This document shows positions 1 through 9,396 of a stretch of 64,000 bases of DNA, in pieces (the stretch's first letter is position 1; every line of letters begins with the position of its first letter). The stretch comes from Gammaproteobacteria bacterium (GTDB taxonomy: Bacteria > Pseudomonadota > Gammaproteobacteria > Steroidobacterales > Steroidobacteraceae), in contig PLAH01000181.1 in NCBI GenBank assembly GCA_003134045.1, positions 1 to 64,000 of the forward strand. Reading direction: 5' to 3'. A program made the translations under genes and the position numbers. A model generated the notes under the pieces. The model did not search any database, had not been told where the DNA came from, and saw only the letters and a program-made list of their open reading frames with translations.

Positions 1-2
1 CA

Positions 3-1178
3 AAACCCATCGTCCTCGCCCTATTACTGCTCGCCGGCTGCGGGTCGAAAATGAGCCCTCATCCGATGATGGAGGCGACGGAGGTGGGCGTGACGACGTT
101 GCAGCCGGAATCTGTTGCTCTGCAGTCCGAGCTGCCCGGCCGAACGGTGGCCTTCAAGATGTCGGACGTTCGCCCCCAGGCTTCCGGCATCATAAAGGAG
201 CGCCTGTTCGAGGAGGGCAGCACGGTCTCCGCCGGCCAGGTCCTCTATCTGATCGATCCATCCTCCTATCAGGCGGCATACGATCAAGCCAATGCGGATG
301 TCGCCAATGCCGAGGCCATCGAGGCGTCTTCCGAGCTCAAGGATGAGCGCTATAAGCAGCTCATGGAAATGCAGGGAGTATCCCGACAAGAGGCGGACGA
401 TGCACGCGCCACGCATCTGCAGGCCCTCGCCAACATTGCACTAAAGAAGGCGGCGCGCGAAAGCGCTCGGATCAATTTGGGGTACACGCAGATTCGAGCA
501 CCGATCTCGGGCCGCATCGGCAAATCGAGCGTCACCGTCGGCGCGCTCGTGACGGCCAATCAGGACACCGCGCTCGCCACCATACGCGCACTCGATCCCA
601 TCTATGTGGATCTGACGCAGTCCAGCACCCAGGTACTGCAGCTGCGCCGGTTACTCGGTACGGACGGCATGCAGTCCGGGAGCCGCAAGGTGAGCCTGAA
701 ACTCGAGGATGGGACCGAGTATGCGGAATACGGCACGCTGAAATTTCAGGAAGTGGCCGTGGACCAGGCTACTGGTTCGGTCACGTTGCGCGCCCAGTTC
801 CCGAACCCTCGCGGCGATCTGCTTCCCGGTATGTACGTGCGCGCCGTGCTCGACGAGGCGGTGAACTCCTCTGCCCTCCTTGCACCGCAGCTGAGCATCT
901 CTCGCGACGCCAGAGGAAATCCCGTCGCGATGATCGTCGGCAAGGACGATCAGGTGGAGCAGCGCGAGGTCGTTATCGCGCGCACGGTGGGCAACAATTA
1001 CCTGATTAGCTCAGGTCTCAAGTCCGGCGACCGGCTCATCGTCGAGGGACTGAACAAGATTCACGTCGGGGACAAGATTCGGGCGGTGGCCGTGCAATCG
1101 AAGGCCGCGAATTCGGCGACCGCGAGCGCACCCGACCGACAGCCCGCGACATCTAAAGCGCTGATCGGACGCCGCTGA
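3..1178 (+). CDS. RND efflux periplasmic adaptor (membrane fusion protein), 5' truncated
   Basis: This is the periplasmic adaptor of a tripartite RND pump, linking the inner-membrane pump to the outer-membrane channel. The reading frame is open from position 3, upstream of the first ATG at 51. The edge codons encode a hydrophobic stretch ending in LAGC, a lipobox, so this is a lipoprotein whose start lies outside the window. Further along are the lipoyl-like half (VRPQASGIIKERLFEEG), an alpha-helical hairpin and a second lipoyl half (GYTQIRAPISGRIG). It stops 2 nt before the pump gene, so the two are cotranscribed. Family assignment is secure (AcrA/MexA type); the substrate is unknown. Confidence 0.93.
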   Translation, partial: KPIVLALLLLAGCGSKMSPHPMMEATEVGVTTLQPESVALQSELPGRTVAFKMSDVRPQASGIIKERLFEEGSTVSAGQVLYLIDPSSYQAAYDQANADVANAEAIEASSELKDERYKQLMEMQGVSRQEADDARATHLQALANIALKKAARESARINLGYTQIRAPISGRIGKSSVTVGALVTANQDTALATIRALDPIYVDLTQSSTQVLQLRRLLGTDGMQSGSRKVSLKLEDGTEYAEYGTLKFQEVAVDQATGSVTLRAQFPNPRGDLLPGMYVRAVLDEAVNSSALLAPQLSISRDARGNPVAMIVGKDDQVEQREVVIARTVGNNYLISSGLKSGDRLIVEGLNKIHVGDKIRAVAVQSKAANSATASAPDRQPATSKALIGRR

Positions 1179-1180
1179 TC

Positions 1181-4100
1181 ATGCTCGCGCGTTTTTTCGT
1201 AGACCGCCCGATTTTCGCTTGGGTGATCGCCATCTCCATCATGTTCGCCGGAGCTCTGTCGATTACGACACTGCCCGTCGCGCAGTATCCGAACGTCGCT
1301 CCGCCTACCGTGACGGTGTCCGCGACCTATCCCGGCGCGTCCGCGGAAACGGTCGAGAACAGTGTCACGCAGATCCTCGAGGAGCAACTGACGGGCATCG
1401 ATGGCCTTCTCTATTTCTCCTCGAGCAGCGACTCGTCCGGCAATGCCGCCATCACGATCACCTTCCAACAAGGAACCAACCCCGACACCGCACAGGTGCA
1501 GGTGCAAAACAAGATCCAGCAGTCCACGGCTCGTTTGCCTACCGAGGTGCAACAGCAGGGCGTGACGGTCGCGAAGGCGCAGAGCGGTTTCTTGATGGTC
1601 ATTGGCCTCTACGACGAGACCGACCGGACGTCATCGAATGACGTCTCGGATTATCTCGTCAGCAATTTCCAGGATCCCATTGCCCGCTTGGAAGGAGTCG
1701 GCGGCACCACCATCTTCGGCGCGCAGTACGCCATGCGCATTTGGTTGGATCCGATCAAGCTCGCCTCGTTCAATCTCATGGCCTCCGACGTGCAATCCGC
1801 CATCGCGGCGCAAAACATCCAGGTGTCGGCGGGCAGGATCGGCGGCATGCCGGCCCCTGCCGGACAGCAACTGACCGCGATCGTCAGAGCGCAATCAAAG
1901 CTCTCCACGCCCGATGCATTTCGCCAAATTATCGTCAAGCACGACACGTCGGGAGCGACCGTGCGCCTGCTCGACGTGGCCCGCGTCGAACTCGGCAGCG
2001 AAAGCTACGACGTGCAGTCACGCGCCAATGGGCATCCTGCCTCAGGGATGGCCATCCAACTCTCCTCCGGCGCCAATGCGCTGGCGACGGCTGAACGAGT
2101 GCGCGCACGGATCGCGCAGTTCGAGCACTCCTTGCCGCCGGGATACAAGATCTTCTACCCACAGGACAATACCCCGTTCATCAAGATATCCATCGAGGAG
2201 GTCATCAAGACGTTGGTCGAGGCCATCGTGCTCGTGGTCATCGTCATGTACTTGTTCCTGCAAAACTGGCGGGCCACCCTGATCCCGGCGATTGCGGTAC
2301 CGGTCGTTCTGCTGGGAACGTTCGCCGTGTTGAAATTGCTGGGCTATTCGATCAACACGCTCACGATGTCCGGTATGGTTCTCTCGATCGGGCTGCTGGT
2401 GGACGATGCCATCGTGGTCATCGAGAACGTGGAGCGCGTCATGCGCGAGGAGTCCCTATCGCCGCGCGCGGCGACACTTCGATCCATGCAGGAAATCACG
2501 GGCGCATTGATCGGCATCGCGACCTCGCTGGCGGCGGTGTTCTTGCCCATGGCGTTTTTCACCGGCTCCACCGGTGTCATCTACCGGCAGTTCTCGGTAA
2601 CCATCGTCTCGTCGATGGCGTTGTCGGTATTCGTGGCGTTGACGCTGACGCCTTCCCTGTGCGCCTCGCTGTTGCGGCCCATTCATGGCGCCGAGGGCAG
2701 TCATGCGTTCTTTGGCTGGTTCAATCGTGCCCTCGAGCGCTTCGGAAGCGCACTTGGAAACCGCGTCACTCGCATCACACAGCGGCCCTTGCGCTGGATC
2801 ATCGCGTACGGGGTCATCGTGGGCATGTTGGCAATACTGTTCGTGCGACTTCCCTCGAGCTTTCTGCCCGATGAGGACCAGGGCAACATTTTGGTCATGT
2901 TCATGCTGCCGAGCGGCGCCACGTTGTCTCGCACCGAGGAGGTCACACGCCAGATCGAGAATTATTTTATGCAGAAGGAAAAGGACGACGTCGATGGCCT
3001 CATGGCGGTCAATGGATTCAGCTTCGCAGGTCGCGGCCAGAATGCCGGCGCCATGTTCGTACTTTTGAAGGACTGGAGTCAGCGTAAAGGGGCGGCGAGT
3101 CACGCCGACGCCATCGCGATGCGTGCGACCAAGGCATTGTCCTCGATCCGAGACGCGCAGGTGTTCACCCTCAACCCCCCGTCGATTTCGGGGCTTGGTC
3201 AGGTCGGCGGCTTCGAGTTTCAGCTGCTGGCAAACGGTGGAACCAGCCGCGAGACATTGGAATCGAGGCGCGATGCCCTGCTCGCGAGCGCGAGCCGCGA
3301 CGATAAGCTCATGGCAGTGCGCCTCGGATCGCTCGCCGACACACCGCAGCTACAGGTCGACATCGATCAGGCGAAGGCGAGCTCACTCGGCCTGTCCCTG
3401 TCGGACGTCAATTCGACCCTGACCGCCGCATGGGGTGGGACCTATGTGAACGACTTCATCGACCGAGGCCGCATCAAACGAGTCTATATCCAAGGCGAAG
3501 CTGGGTCGCGGGCTGGCGCGGATGATTTGAATCGATGGTTCGTGCGCGGGAGCAACGGCACGATGACGCCCTTCTCTGCCTTCGCGACGACACGATGGAC
3601 CAATGGCCCTGAGACGCTCTCGCGTTTCAATGGCCTGGCCTCCTACACCATACAAGGCTCCGCGGCCCCGGGCGTGAGCTCCGGTGAGGCGATGGATGAG
3701 ATCGACTCCTTGGCTAGCAAATTGCCTGCGGGCACGAGCAGCGCGTTCAGCGGCCTGTCGTACCAGCAACAACTCGCGGGCAGCCAGACCACCCAGCTCT
3801 ATACCATTTCCGTCATCGTAGTCTTCTTGTGCCTCGCGGCCTTATATGAGAGCTGGTTCGTTCCCATATCCGTGCTACTCGTCATCCCGTTGGGGGTGTT
3901 CGGCTGCGCACTGGCCACGAGCGCGCGCGGCCTGGAGAACGACATCTACTTCCAGGTGGCGCTGCTCACCACTATCGGCCTGTCGGCCAAAAACGCCATC
4001 CTCATCGTCGAATTCGCGGAGGAGCGCTATCGCCAGGGCGCAAGCCTGGTGGAGGCCGCCCTTCATGCGGCGCGACTGCGACTGCGTCCCATCTTGATGA

Positions 4101-4327
4101 CATCCCTGGCATTCGTCGCCGGCGTGTTACCGCTTGCCGTGTCGACCGGTGCCGGCGCCAATGGGCGCATTGCCATAGGAACCGGCATCGTCGGGGGCAC
4201 GGTATCGGCGACGGCTCTGGCAATCTTCTTCGTACCGATGTTCTTCGTCTTGGTACGCCGGTTGTTTCCCTCCAGGACCTCGCATCCGCAGGAACTGCCG
4301 GGCAACAAGGAAGCGTCGCATGCGTAG
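1181..4327 (+). CDS. RND efflux pump, inner-membrane transporter (AcrB/MexB type)
   Basis: This 1048-residue proton-driven transporter has the usual length for a hydrophobe/amphiphile efflux RND pump. The N-terminus MLARFFVDRPIFAWVIAI is typical. The proton-relay residues are visible: the paired Asp in GLLVDDAIVVIENVER (about residues 407-408) and the Lys in GLSAKNAILIVEFAEE near residue 940. Two large periplasmic loops separate the two sets of membrane helices. It lies 2 nt after the adaptor gene, and its last 8 nt overlap the outer-membrane factor gene, so the three form one operon. In a catabolic neighbourhood it could export toxic aromatics, but that is inference. Confidence 0.96.
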   Translation: MLARFFVDRPIFAWVIAISIMFAGALSITTLPVAQYPNVAPPTVTVSATYPGASAETVENSVTQILEEQLTGIDGLLYFSSSSDSSGNAAITITFQQGTNPDTAQVQVQNKIQQSTARLPTEVQQQGVTVAKAQSGFLMVIGLYDETDRTSSNDVSDYLVSNFQDPIARLEGVGGTTIFGAQYAMRIWLDPIKLASFNLMASDVQSAIAAQNIQVSAGRIGGMPAPAGQQLTAIVRAQSKLSTPDAFRQIIVKHDTSGATVRLLDVARVELGSESYDVQSRANGHPASGMAIQLSSGANALATAERVRARIAQFEHSLPPGYKIFYPQDNTPFIKISIEEVIKTLVEAIVLVVIVMYLFLQNWRATLIPAIAVPVVLLGTFAVLKLLGYSINTLTMSGMVLSIGLLVDDAIVVIENVERVMREESLSPRAATLRSMQEITGALIGIATSLAAVFLPMAFFTGSTGVIYRQFSVTIVSSMALSVFVALTLTPSLCASLLRPIHGAEGSHAFFGWFNRALERFGSALGNRVTRITQRPLRWIIAYGVIVGMLAILFVRLPSSFLPDEDQGNILVMFMLPSGATLSRTEEVTRQIENYFMQKEKDDVDGLMAVNGFSFAGRGQNAGAMFVLLKDWSQRKGAASHADAIAMRATKALSSIRDAQVFTLNPPSISGLGQVGGFEFQLLANGGTSRETLESRRDALLASASRDDKLMAVRLGSLADTPQLQVDIDQAKASSLGLSLSDVNSTLTAAWGGTYVNDFIDRGRIKRVYIQGEAGSRAGADDLNRWFVRGSNGTMTPFSAFATTRWTNGPETLSRFNGLASYTIQGSAAPGVSSGEAMDEIDSLASKLPAGTSSAFSGLSYQQQLAGSQTTQLYTISVIVVFLCLAALYESWFVPISVLLVIPLGVFGCALATSARGLENDIYFQVALLTTIGLSAKNAILIVEFAEERYRQGASLVEAALHAARLRLRPILMTSLAFVAGVLPLAVSTGAGANGRIAIGTGIVGGTVSATALAIFFVPMFFVLVRRLFPSRTSHPQELPGNKEASHA

Positions 4328-5777
4328 AGGCACAGCGATCCTGTTATCGACTCTTGGGCTCACTGCCTGTATTTCCCTGGATCCGACCTACCACCGCCCT
4401 GTCTCACCCGCGGCGACGACCTGGCCGTCAGGGCCGGCCTATGCGGCCCTGCAACCGAACTCCACGAACGCGGCAGACATCCCGTGGCGCGATTTCGTGA
4501 AGGACGAGAAGCTGCGCGAGGTCGTCGATCAGGCGTTGGGCAACAGCCGAAATCTACGCAAAGCGATCACCAGCATCGAGTCCGCGCGCGCGCAATACCG
4601 CGTCCAACGTGCCAATTTGTTTCCACAAGTCAGTGCCTCGGTCAATGTCGACGAATCGCGGACTCTCAATCCTTATGCCGGCACTGGCACTGGCACCGGC
4701 AGTGGCAGCAGCAGTAGTGGCAGTGGCAGCGGCTCGGCCCTGACCATGACGAACGATACCGCGCAGGTGGGATTGAGCTCCTACGAGATCGATCTGTTCG
4801 GCCGAAATCGCAGCCTGACCCGAGCGGCCTACGAGAGCTATTTGTCCACGGCGGAAGCGGCGCGTGCGACGCGAATCAGCCTGATCTCGGAGACGATCAC
4901 GGCCTATCTGACCCTCGCAGCCGATCAGACGACGATGGGCATCGCGCAAGCCACGCTGCAGAACGCCCTGCGCTCAATGCAGGTGACGGGGAGCCGGCTC
5001 GCGGCCGGCGTCGCCTCATTGGTGGACGTCAAGCAGGCTGAGACGATTTACCAGCAGGCCCGCTCCGATGTCGCCAGCCTCACCGCGAGCGTGGCGCAGG
5101 ATCGCAACGCGCTCGAACTCCTCGCGGGCAGCCCGATCGACGAGGCGCTGTTGCCCGCCGAGTTGCCCGAAAAAGGCGAGTGGTTGGCCGATATCCCCGC
5201 AGGCATCTCATCCGATGTACTGCTGAACCGCCCGGATGTCCTCGAGGCGGAGCACACCCTCAAATCAGCGAATGCCGACATCGGTGCTGCCCGGGCGGCT
5301 TTCTTTCCGTCTCTCTCGCTCACGGCCAGCGAGGGTCGCGCGAGTTCGTCCCTGTCGCAGCTCTTCAGCGGACCGACGGTCTGGTCATGGGCCCCGAGCT
5401 TAAGCTTGCCCCTCTTCACCGGCGGGGCCAATTCCGCGAGTCTCGCCAACACCAAGGCACAGCGCGATGGCTATGTGGCCGCCTATGAACTCGCCATACA
5501 AACCGCGTTCAAAGAAGTCGCCGATGCCCTCGCCGTGCGGGGGACAATCCAAGAGCAGCTCGACGCTCAAGCGGCACTCGTGGATGCCGCCACGGAAAGC
5601 TATCGACTCGCCGATGCCCGTTACACCAAGGGCGCAGACTCCTTCCTCAACGCCCTGATCTCACAACGCACGCTTTACAGCGCGCAAAAAACCCTGGTGA
5701 CCACGCGCTTGACCGCACTCGAGAATAGGGTGACGGTCTACCGCGCACTGGGGGGAGGGCTCGCCGAGCGCAGCTGA
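4320..5777 (+). CDS. Outer-membrane efflux channel lipoprotein (OprM/NodT family)
   Basis: This 485-residue outer-membrane factor completes the RND tripartite pump. The N-terminus MRRGTAILLSTLGLTAC ends in a lipobox, giving a lipidated outer-membrane protein. Family landmarks include VSPAATTWPSG near the N-terminus, SSYEIDLFGR, GVASLVDVKQAE, LLNRPDVLEAE and PSLSLPLFTGG. The gene starts inside the pump gene, overlapping it by 8 nt. A Gly/Ser/Thr-rich stretch at about residues 121-139, just before the SSYEIDLFGR strand, corresponds to an external beta-barrel loop in OprM and is encoded by a simple repeat. Confidence 0.95.
   Translation: MRRGTAILLSTLGLTACISLDPTYHRPVSPAATTWPSGPAYAALQPNSTNAADIPWRDFVKDEKLREVVDQALGNSRNLRKAITSIESARAQYRVQRANLFPQVSASVNVDESRTLNPYAGTGTGTGSGSSSSGSGSGSALTMTNDTAQVGLSSYEIDLFGRNRSLTRAAYESYLSTAEAARATRISLISETITAYLTLAADQTTMGIAQATLQNALRSMQVTGSRLAAGVASLVDVKQAETIYQQARSDVASLTASVAQDRNALELLAGSPIDEALLPAELPEKGEWLADIPAGISSDVLLNRPDVLEAEHTLKSANADIGAARAAFFPSLSLTASEGRASSSLSQLFSGPTVWSWAPSLSLPLFTGGANSASLANTKAQRDGYVAAYELAIQTAFKEVADALAVRGTIQEQLDAQAALVDAATESYRLADARYTKGADSFLNALISQRTLYSAQKTLVTTRLTALENRVTVYRALGGGLAERS
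4680..4733 (+). repeat. Simple 6-bp repeat encoding a Gly/Ser/Thr loop in the efflux channel
   Basis: Near-tandem GGCACT/GGCAGT/GGCAGC units encode alternating Gly with Thr or Ser within the outer-membrane factor. The array stays in frame, because gains or losses of a 6-bp unit would preserve reading. It falls at the predicted surface loop between the first two barrel strands. Confidence 0.8.
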
Positions 5778-6084
5778 CCGAGACTCCGGGCCTGACCCTA
5801 GACGACCCGACGGCGGCTCGCGGCACACGAGCTCATTTGTCCCGTACTAAAAGCGCTTTTGGGATAGACTAAATCGATATAAATCTGCACTGACGGTGCC
5901 GACAAAAGTGAGCTGCCCCGTGACTGGCCGCAGCACTCAGCAATGACCATCAACAGCACCACCGTGAAACTCATACATGTGCTTGCCGGCTCACGTTGTC
6001 GAGTTTCACGGATGGCGCCCCGGATTCGTCAAACACCACGGTCTCGACTTCGAGCGCTCCCGCGGCCGTTGATTCGTCAACCTT
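5778..6084. other. Intergenic region between convergent genes, no gene seen
   Basis: The stretch between the efflux operon and the convergent minus-strand secreted-protein operon carries no convincing coding frame. The only structured element I see is the 12-bp palindrome described separately. Confidence 0.6.
5849..5860. promoter_or_regulatory. Perfect 12-bp palindrome AAAAGCGCTTTT, operator-like
   Basis: The perfect palindrome has a central CG, the pattern found in LacI/GalR-family operators. It could instead be a weak terminator element, because a T run follows the stem. No LacI-family gene is in the window, so the role is a guess. Confidence 0.25.
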
Positions 6085-7095
6085 CTACGGCTTCCCCGGC
6101 GGCACAGCCGCGGCGTCTCCATTTGTACTGGGGGGGGTAGGGGGGCCGCCACGACCGGGTCCACGCGGCGTGCCGCCACAGAACTGCTGGCAATAGCCTT
6201 TTGGCGGCTGGTATTCGGCGGCAATTTGACGAGCATATTCCGGATACATCGTCTGTGGACCTCCCAGTGCGGCGGCGTGCGGAATATTGTATGTGGTCGT
6301 CATACCCATGAGACTCGGATTGTCCTCCGGCGTCAGATAGCTGGGCACATTGCCGTTCAGAACGCTTTGCACCGTCTCCCCCGGCATGCAGGTGGAGGGG
6401 CTTGTAGCGCCGAGCACGAAATCCATTGGGCGGCTGGCATCGGCTTTGAACACCGTCGATAACACGTACGGTGCTGCAAGATTGACCGGATCCCGAATCA
6501 CCGCCGTGATCAGCAACAAGGGACCTTGACGCGTCATGAACATCGTCAGGGTTTCCTGGTCACTGACAGGAATACCATTGCGGGTGAGGAGACCGTCTTG
6601 CATGTGTCTCGTGGTGGTCACCAGGGTGTTTCCTTGCCAAGTACCGGTGGTAAATCCGGCTGGCGTTGCCAAAGCCTGCGGCGACGGAGGACTGCGCCCG
6701 TCCATCCAAATTGTCGTCGGATGACGATCGATGGCCCCGGTCATGTTCCATGCGACGGTGGCCCCCGTCTCGGGGTCAACCGTCGGCCACATGCGAAAGC
6801 CCCACGCTGCCTGCATCAGGTAATGCAGCGAATAGGGATGGCACTGACGTTGGAGCTCATCAATGGTTTCCGGGGTGTAGTTCAACGCGCCGGCGCGTGC
6901 TTGCTCGGTGATGGGGATTCCCGCGTAGTCCACGAAATTGGGACCTTCGACCGCGGTTTGCGCTTCTTGATCGACGCTGTTGGAGTAACTGCCAGACAAG
7001 TCGACCTGCGCGTGCACACTCTGCATGGACCAGATGGCCAGGCAGCCCAACGACAGTCGGACAAGCGTTCTCTTGCGGTCAGGTATGTTACTCAA
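6085..7095 (-). CDS. Secreted protein of unnamed WxGDTLxVxT family
   Basis: The function is unknown. The proposed start is the TTG at 7095, which overlaps the stop of the preceding gene (TTGA) and sits after a GAGGT ribosome-binding site; an ATG at 7131 is the alternative. A signal peptide ends at SVHAQ. The core motif GTWQGNTLVTTTRHM is followed by LLTRNGIPVSDQETLTMFM, the same plan as four other proteins in this window. The C-terminus is Pro/Gly-rich (PRGPGRGGPPTPP). It is the last gene of a minus-strand operon below an MBL-fold gene and a TonB receptor. Confidence 0.75.
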   Translation of the reverse strand: MSNIPDRKRTLVRLSLGCLAIWSMQSVHAQVDLSGSYSNSVDQEAQTAVEGPNFVDYAGIPITEQARAGALNYTPETIDELQRQCHPYSLHYLMQAAWGFRMWPTVDPETGATVAWNMTGAIDRHPTTIWMDGRSPPSPQALATPAGFTTGTWQGNTLVTTTRHMQDGLLTRNGIPVSDQETLTMFMTRQGPLLLITAVIRDPVNLAAPYVLSTVFKADASRPMDFVLGATSPSTCMPGETVQSVLNGNVPSYLTPEDNPSLMGMTTTYNIPHAAALGGPQTMYPEYARQIAAEYQPPKGYCQQFCGGTPRGPGRGGPPTPPSTNGDAAAVPPGKP

Positions 7096-8105
7096 TTGGC
7101 GGACCTCAATGTGCAGGCGGCAGGATGCCACTTCGAGCCGTCCGGCTCGCGCATGAATATAGGTGTCGTCGTGTAATCCCGCGTCAAGTAGACGGGATCC
7201 GAAACGATCGACGTGATGCTCAGGTATTCGAGATCAGGCGCCACACGCAAGACCTTCCAATATTCGGTGAGCGTGGCTTGATTGCTGTAAGGCACACCAT
7301 TCTTCCTCAGTAACCCGGGAAGGAGATCCGTGGTGAGCACCTTGAGCGTTCCCCATTTTGGCGCGGCGCCAGCAGCCGGTCCCGGTCGACCCGGACCGTT
7401 GCGTTGACCACCACCCGGTAAACCCCCGGGGGGCGCACCGGCGCTCGCTCCCGGCATGGCGCCCCCCGGTGGTGCTCCCGGCGGGCCTCCGGCGGCGGCA
7501 CCCGGTGGGGGACCTAGGGGCATTCCCCCCGGTGGCGCACCCAGGGCCGGGTCCGGTTGCTCACCCGGCGCACCCGGGATTCCGAGCATCATGGAAGGCG
7601 CGTAAGGGAGCCACGTCGCTTGCGAATTGCCTTGAATGCTTGGCGCGCCTTTCCCTGCCTCCTTCTCGAAGCGCAGCAGCCGCGTCTGCGTGCCGGAATC
7701 AGTATCCACGCGTAAGGTGTTATTGTCCGGCCACGTGATGTGCAGCCGCTCCGGGATGCGCATCAGCGCGGGAGCACCGTAAGCCTCACAGGCTTTTCCC
7801 GCCGCGTCATCCGTTTCTGCATTGAAATTATCAGAGAATTTCTCGGCCGAGTGATTGAGGGGGATGCCGCCAAACTCGCCGTTGCCCGGCACAACCATTC
7901 GATAGCGCCAGTCCTGGGTGACGAGTGAGACCCAATACCCCGCAAGTTCAAAGGGGGCTTGTGTCTGGGCCGTTCGGCTGGGGAGTTCTGCGGCTCGAAC
8001 CGTTGCGTTGTTGGCCAGCATGAGCGTGCCGATCAACAGCAGTGCGCTGAACCCTTGCTTCGTGCCCACATCCGTCGGCGTGTCCAAGCCTGGAAGACTT
8101 TTCAC
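7092..8105 (-). CDS. Secreted Pro/Gly-rich protein, WxGDTLxVxT-related family
   Basis: The function is unknown. The GTG at 8105 follows GGGAGAAC and gives a clean signal peptide (FSALLLIGTLMLANNATVRA). A GTG at 8156, overlapping the stop of the upstream gene, is the alternative start. The mature protein begins ELAGYWVSLVTQDWRYRMV and has a long central Pro/Gly/Ala/Met-rich tract. A C-terminal part (WGTLKVLTTDLLPGLLRKNG, then QATLTEYW) resembles the neighbouring 6085-7095 protein. The overlap with both flanking genes indicates translational coupling. Confidence 0.72.
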   Translation of the reverse strand: MKSLPGLDTPTDVGTKQGFSALLLIGTLMLANNATVRAAELPSRTAQTQAPFELAGYWVSLVTQDWRYRMVVPGNGEFGGIPLNHSAEKFSDNFNAETDDAAGKACEAYGAPALMRIPERLHITWPDNNTLRVDTDSGTQTRLLRFEKEAGKGAPSIQGNSQATWLPYAPSMMLGIPGAPGEQPDPALGAPPGGMPLGPPPGAAAGGPPGAPPGGAMPGASAGAPPGGLPGGGQRNGPGRPGPAAGAAPKWGTLKVLTTDLLPGLLRKNGVPYSNQATLTEYWKVLRVAPDLEYLSITSIVSDPVYLTRDYTTTPIFMREPDGSKWHPAACTLRSAN

Positions 8106-8152
8106 CAACCCAGTTCTCCCATGTTGAATAATTGCCGACCCTCGTGCCCACC

Positions 8153-9232
8153 TCACGACTTATCTCCGCGCTGCAAGCTTTTGTAGACAGCTTCGACGAA
8201 CTCACGGGTAGTCCAAGAGCCGCTATTCGAACCAAATCGACCTGCATAGCCCCGGGTCGGATCGGCCGCCTGCACCTGTTCAAGGGTGCGGCCCTGCTTC
8301 AGTAACGCAGCAACACGGTCGCGTATGACGGTGAGCATATCGCGATACATCACCAGATCGGCTTGGTCACAAAGATGTCCTCGGCCAGGGATTACCAATG
8401 TGCCGTACCAACCCGCCCACTTGGGTACAGGTGGAATGGTAAGTTCATCGACCAAGCGATTCAGTGCGTTGATCTCGCCTTGGATGCTGCCTCCGTTCGC
8501 CAAATCGATAACGGGAAAATGTGTGTCATCGAACAGGTTGCCTGCCGCGATCACATCCGCCTGCCGAAATAGCACCAAGATGTCGCCATCCGTGTGGGCT
8601 GGGGTGAACAATGCCTGGATGCCCTGTCCTCCCACGGAAAAACTCACCGTCGAGCGCGTATTGCCTTCGCTCGGCAGATTTTTCGCACCTGGCAGCTGCG
8701 ACAGCCGAAGAAGCGTGTGCTCGTTGGCGTAGACCGGCGCCTTTTCCGACTTGGGTGGTCCGCGCATATTCAGGGCACCATACTGTTTGCCCGCACTTGA
8801 CAGCGCATCGACGCACCCCACCCGATCCGGATCCCCGCTTGTCTCGAACACGTACCGAATCGGGCCTCGCGCCACCTGCTTCGCTGCCGCGACCACGGCC
8901 GCGCAGTCGCCTCCACCGCTATCGACCACCACGCTGCCTTGCGGCCCCGTCAGCAGCGCGAAATTCGCCCCCTGCGCGGTGGTCAACATGTACACGTTCG
9001 GCCGCACTTGCAGTACGCTCACCGGCCCCATGATGACGGCTTGGTTTGCCGGTAGCAGAGTGCTCGCCGTTGCCTTCGTGTCAGGCTGGATCACCGACGG
9101 CGCCGCGGCGTCGTTGGGACCCAGTCCAGGCGTCATGTCAATGCTGGCGGCTTCATCCACTTGCGCGAATCCCGGCGTCGCCAAGGCCCATCCCATCAGC
9201 GCCGCAGCGCCCACATAACATCTGATTCTCAT
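8153..9232 (-). CDS. Secreted MBL-fold protein lacking the HxHxDH motif
   Basis: This resembles metallo-beta-lactamase-fold hydrolases of about 360 residues. The start ATG at 9232 is chosen because GGAAGG lies 5 nt upstream and it opens the signal peptide (AALMGWALATPGFAQ). The fold is visible in NVYMLTTAQGANFALL, GSVVVDSGGGDC, LFTPAHTDGDILVLF and VIPGRGHLCD. At the position of the first metal motif THxHxDH the sequence reads ETSGDPDRVGC, so that His cluster is missing, although later His residues remain. It may bind a single metal or be non-catalytic. It overlaps the next gene in the operon. Confidence 0.8.
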   Translation of the reverse strand: MRIRCYVGAAALMGWALATPGFAQVDEAASIDMTPGLGPNDAAAPSVIQPDTKATASTLLPANQAVIMGPVSVLQVRPNVYMLTTAQGANFALLTGPQGSVVVDSGGGDCAAVVAAAKQVARGPIRYVFETSGDPDRVGCVDALSSAGKQYGALNMRGPPKSEKAPVYANEHTLLRLSQLPGAKNLPSEGNTRSTVSFSVGGQGIQALFTPAHTDGDILVLFRQADVIAAGNLFDDTHFPVIDLANGGSIQGEINALNRLVDELTIPPVPKWAGWYGTLVIPGRGHLCDQADLVMYRDMLTVIRDRVAALLKQGRTLEQVQAADPTRGYAGRFGSNSGSWTTREFVEAVYKSLQRGDKS

Positions 9233-9396
9233 AACAGCCTTCCGCAAACGGGTAACAGGTACGATAGATCGGGTCGCCATACGCTCAACACTTTACTCGC
9301 ATTGAGTATTCTCTCTCGTACCCACACGTTACCCAGTTTACGTCGGTCACAGCCAGCCCGGCGAGCGCGACCACGGGGTTGCACCGCCGCGCCGGC

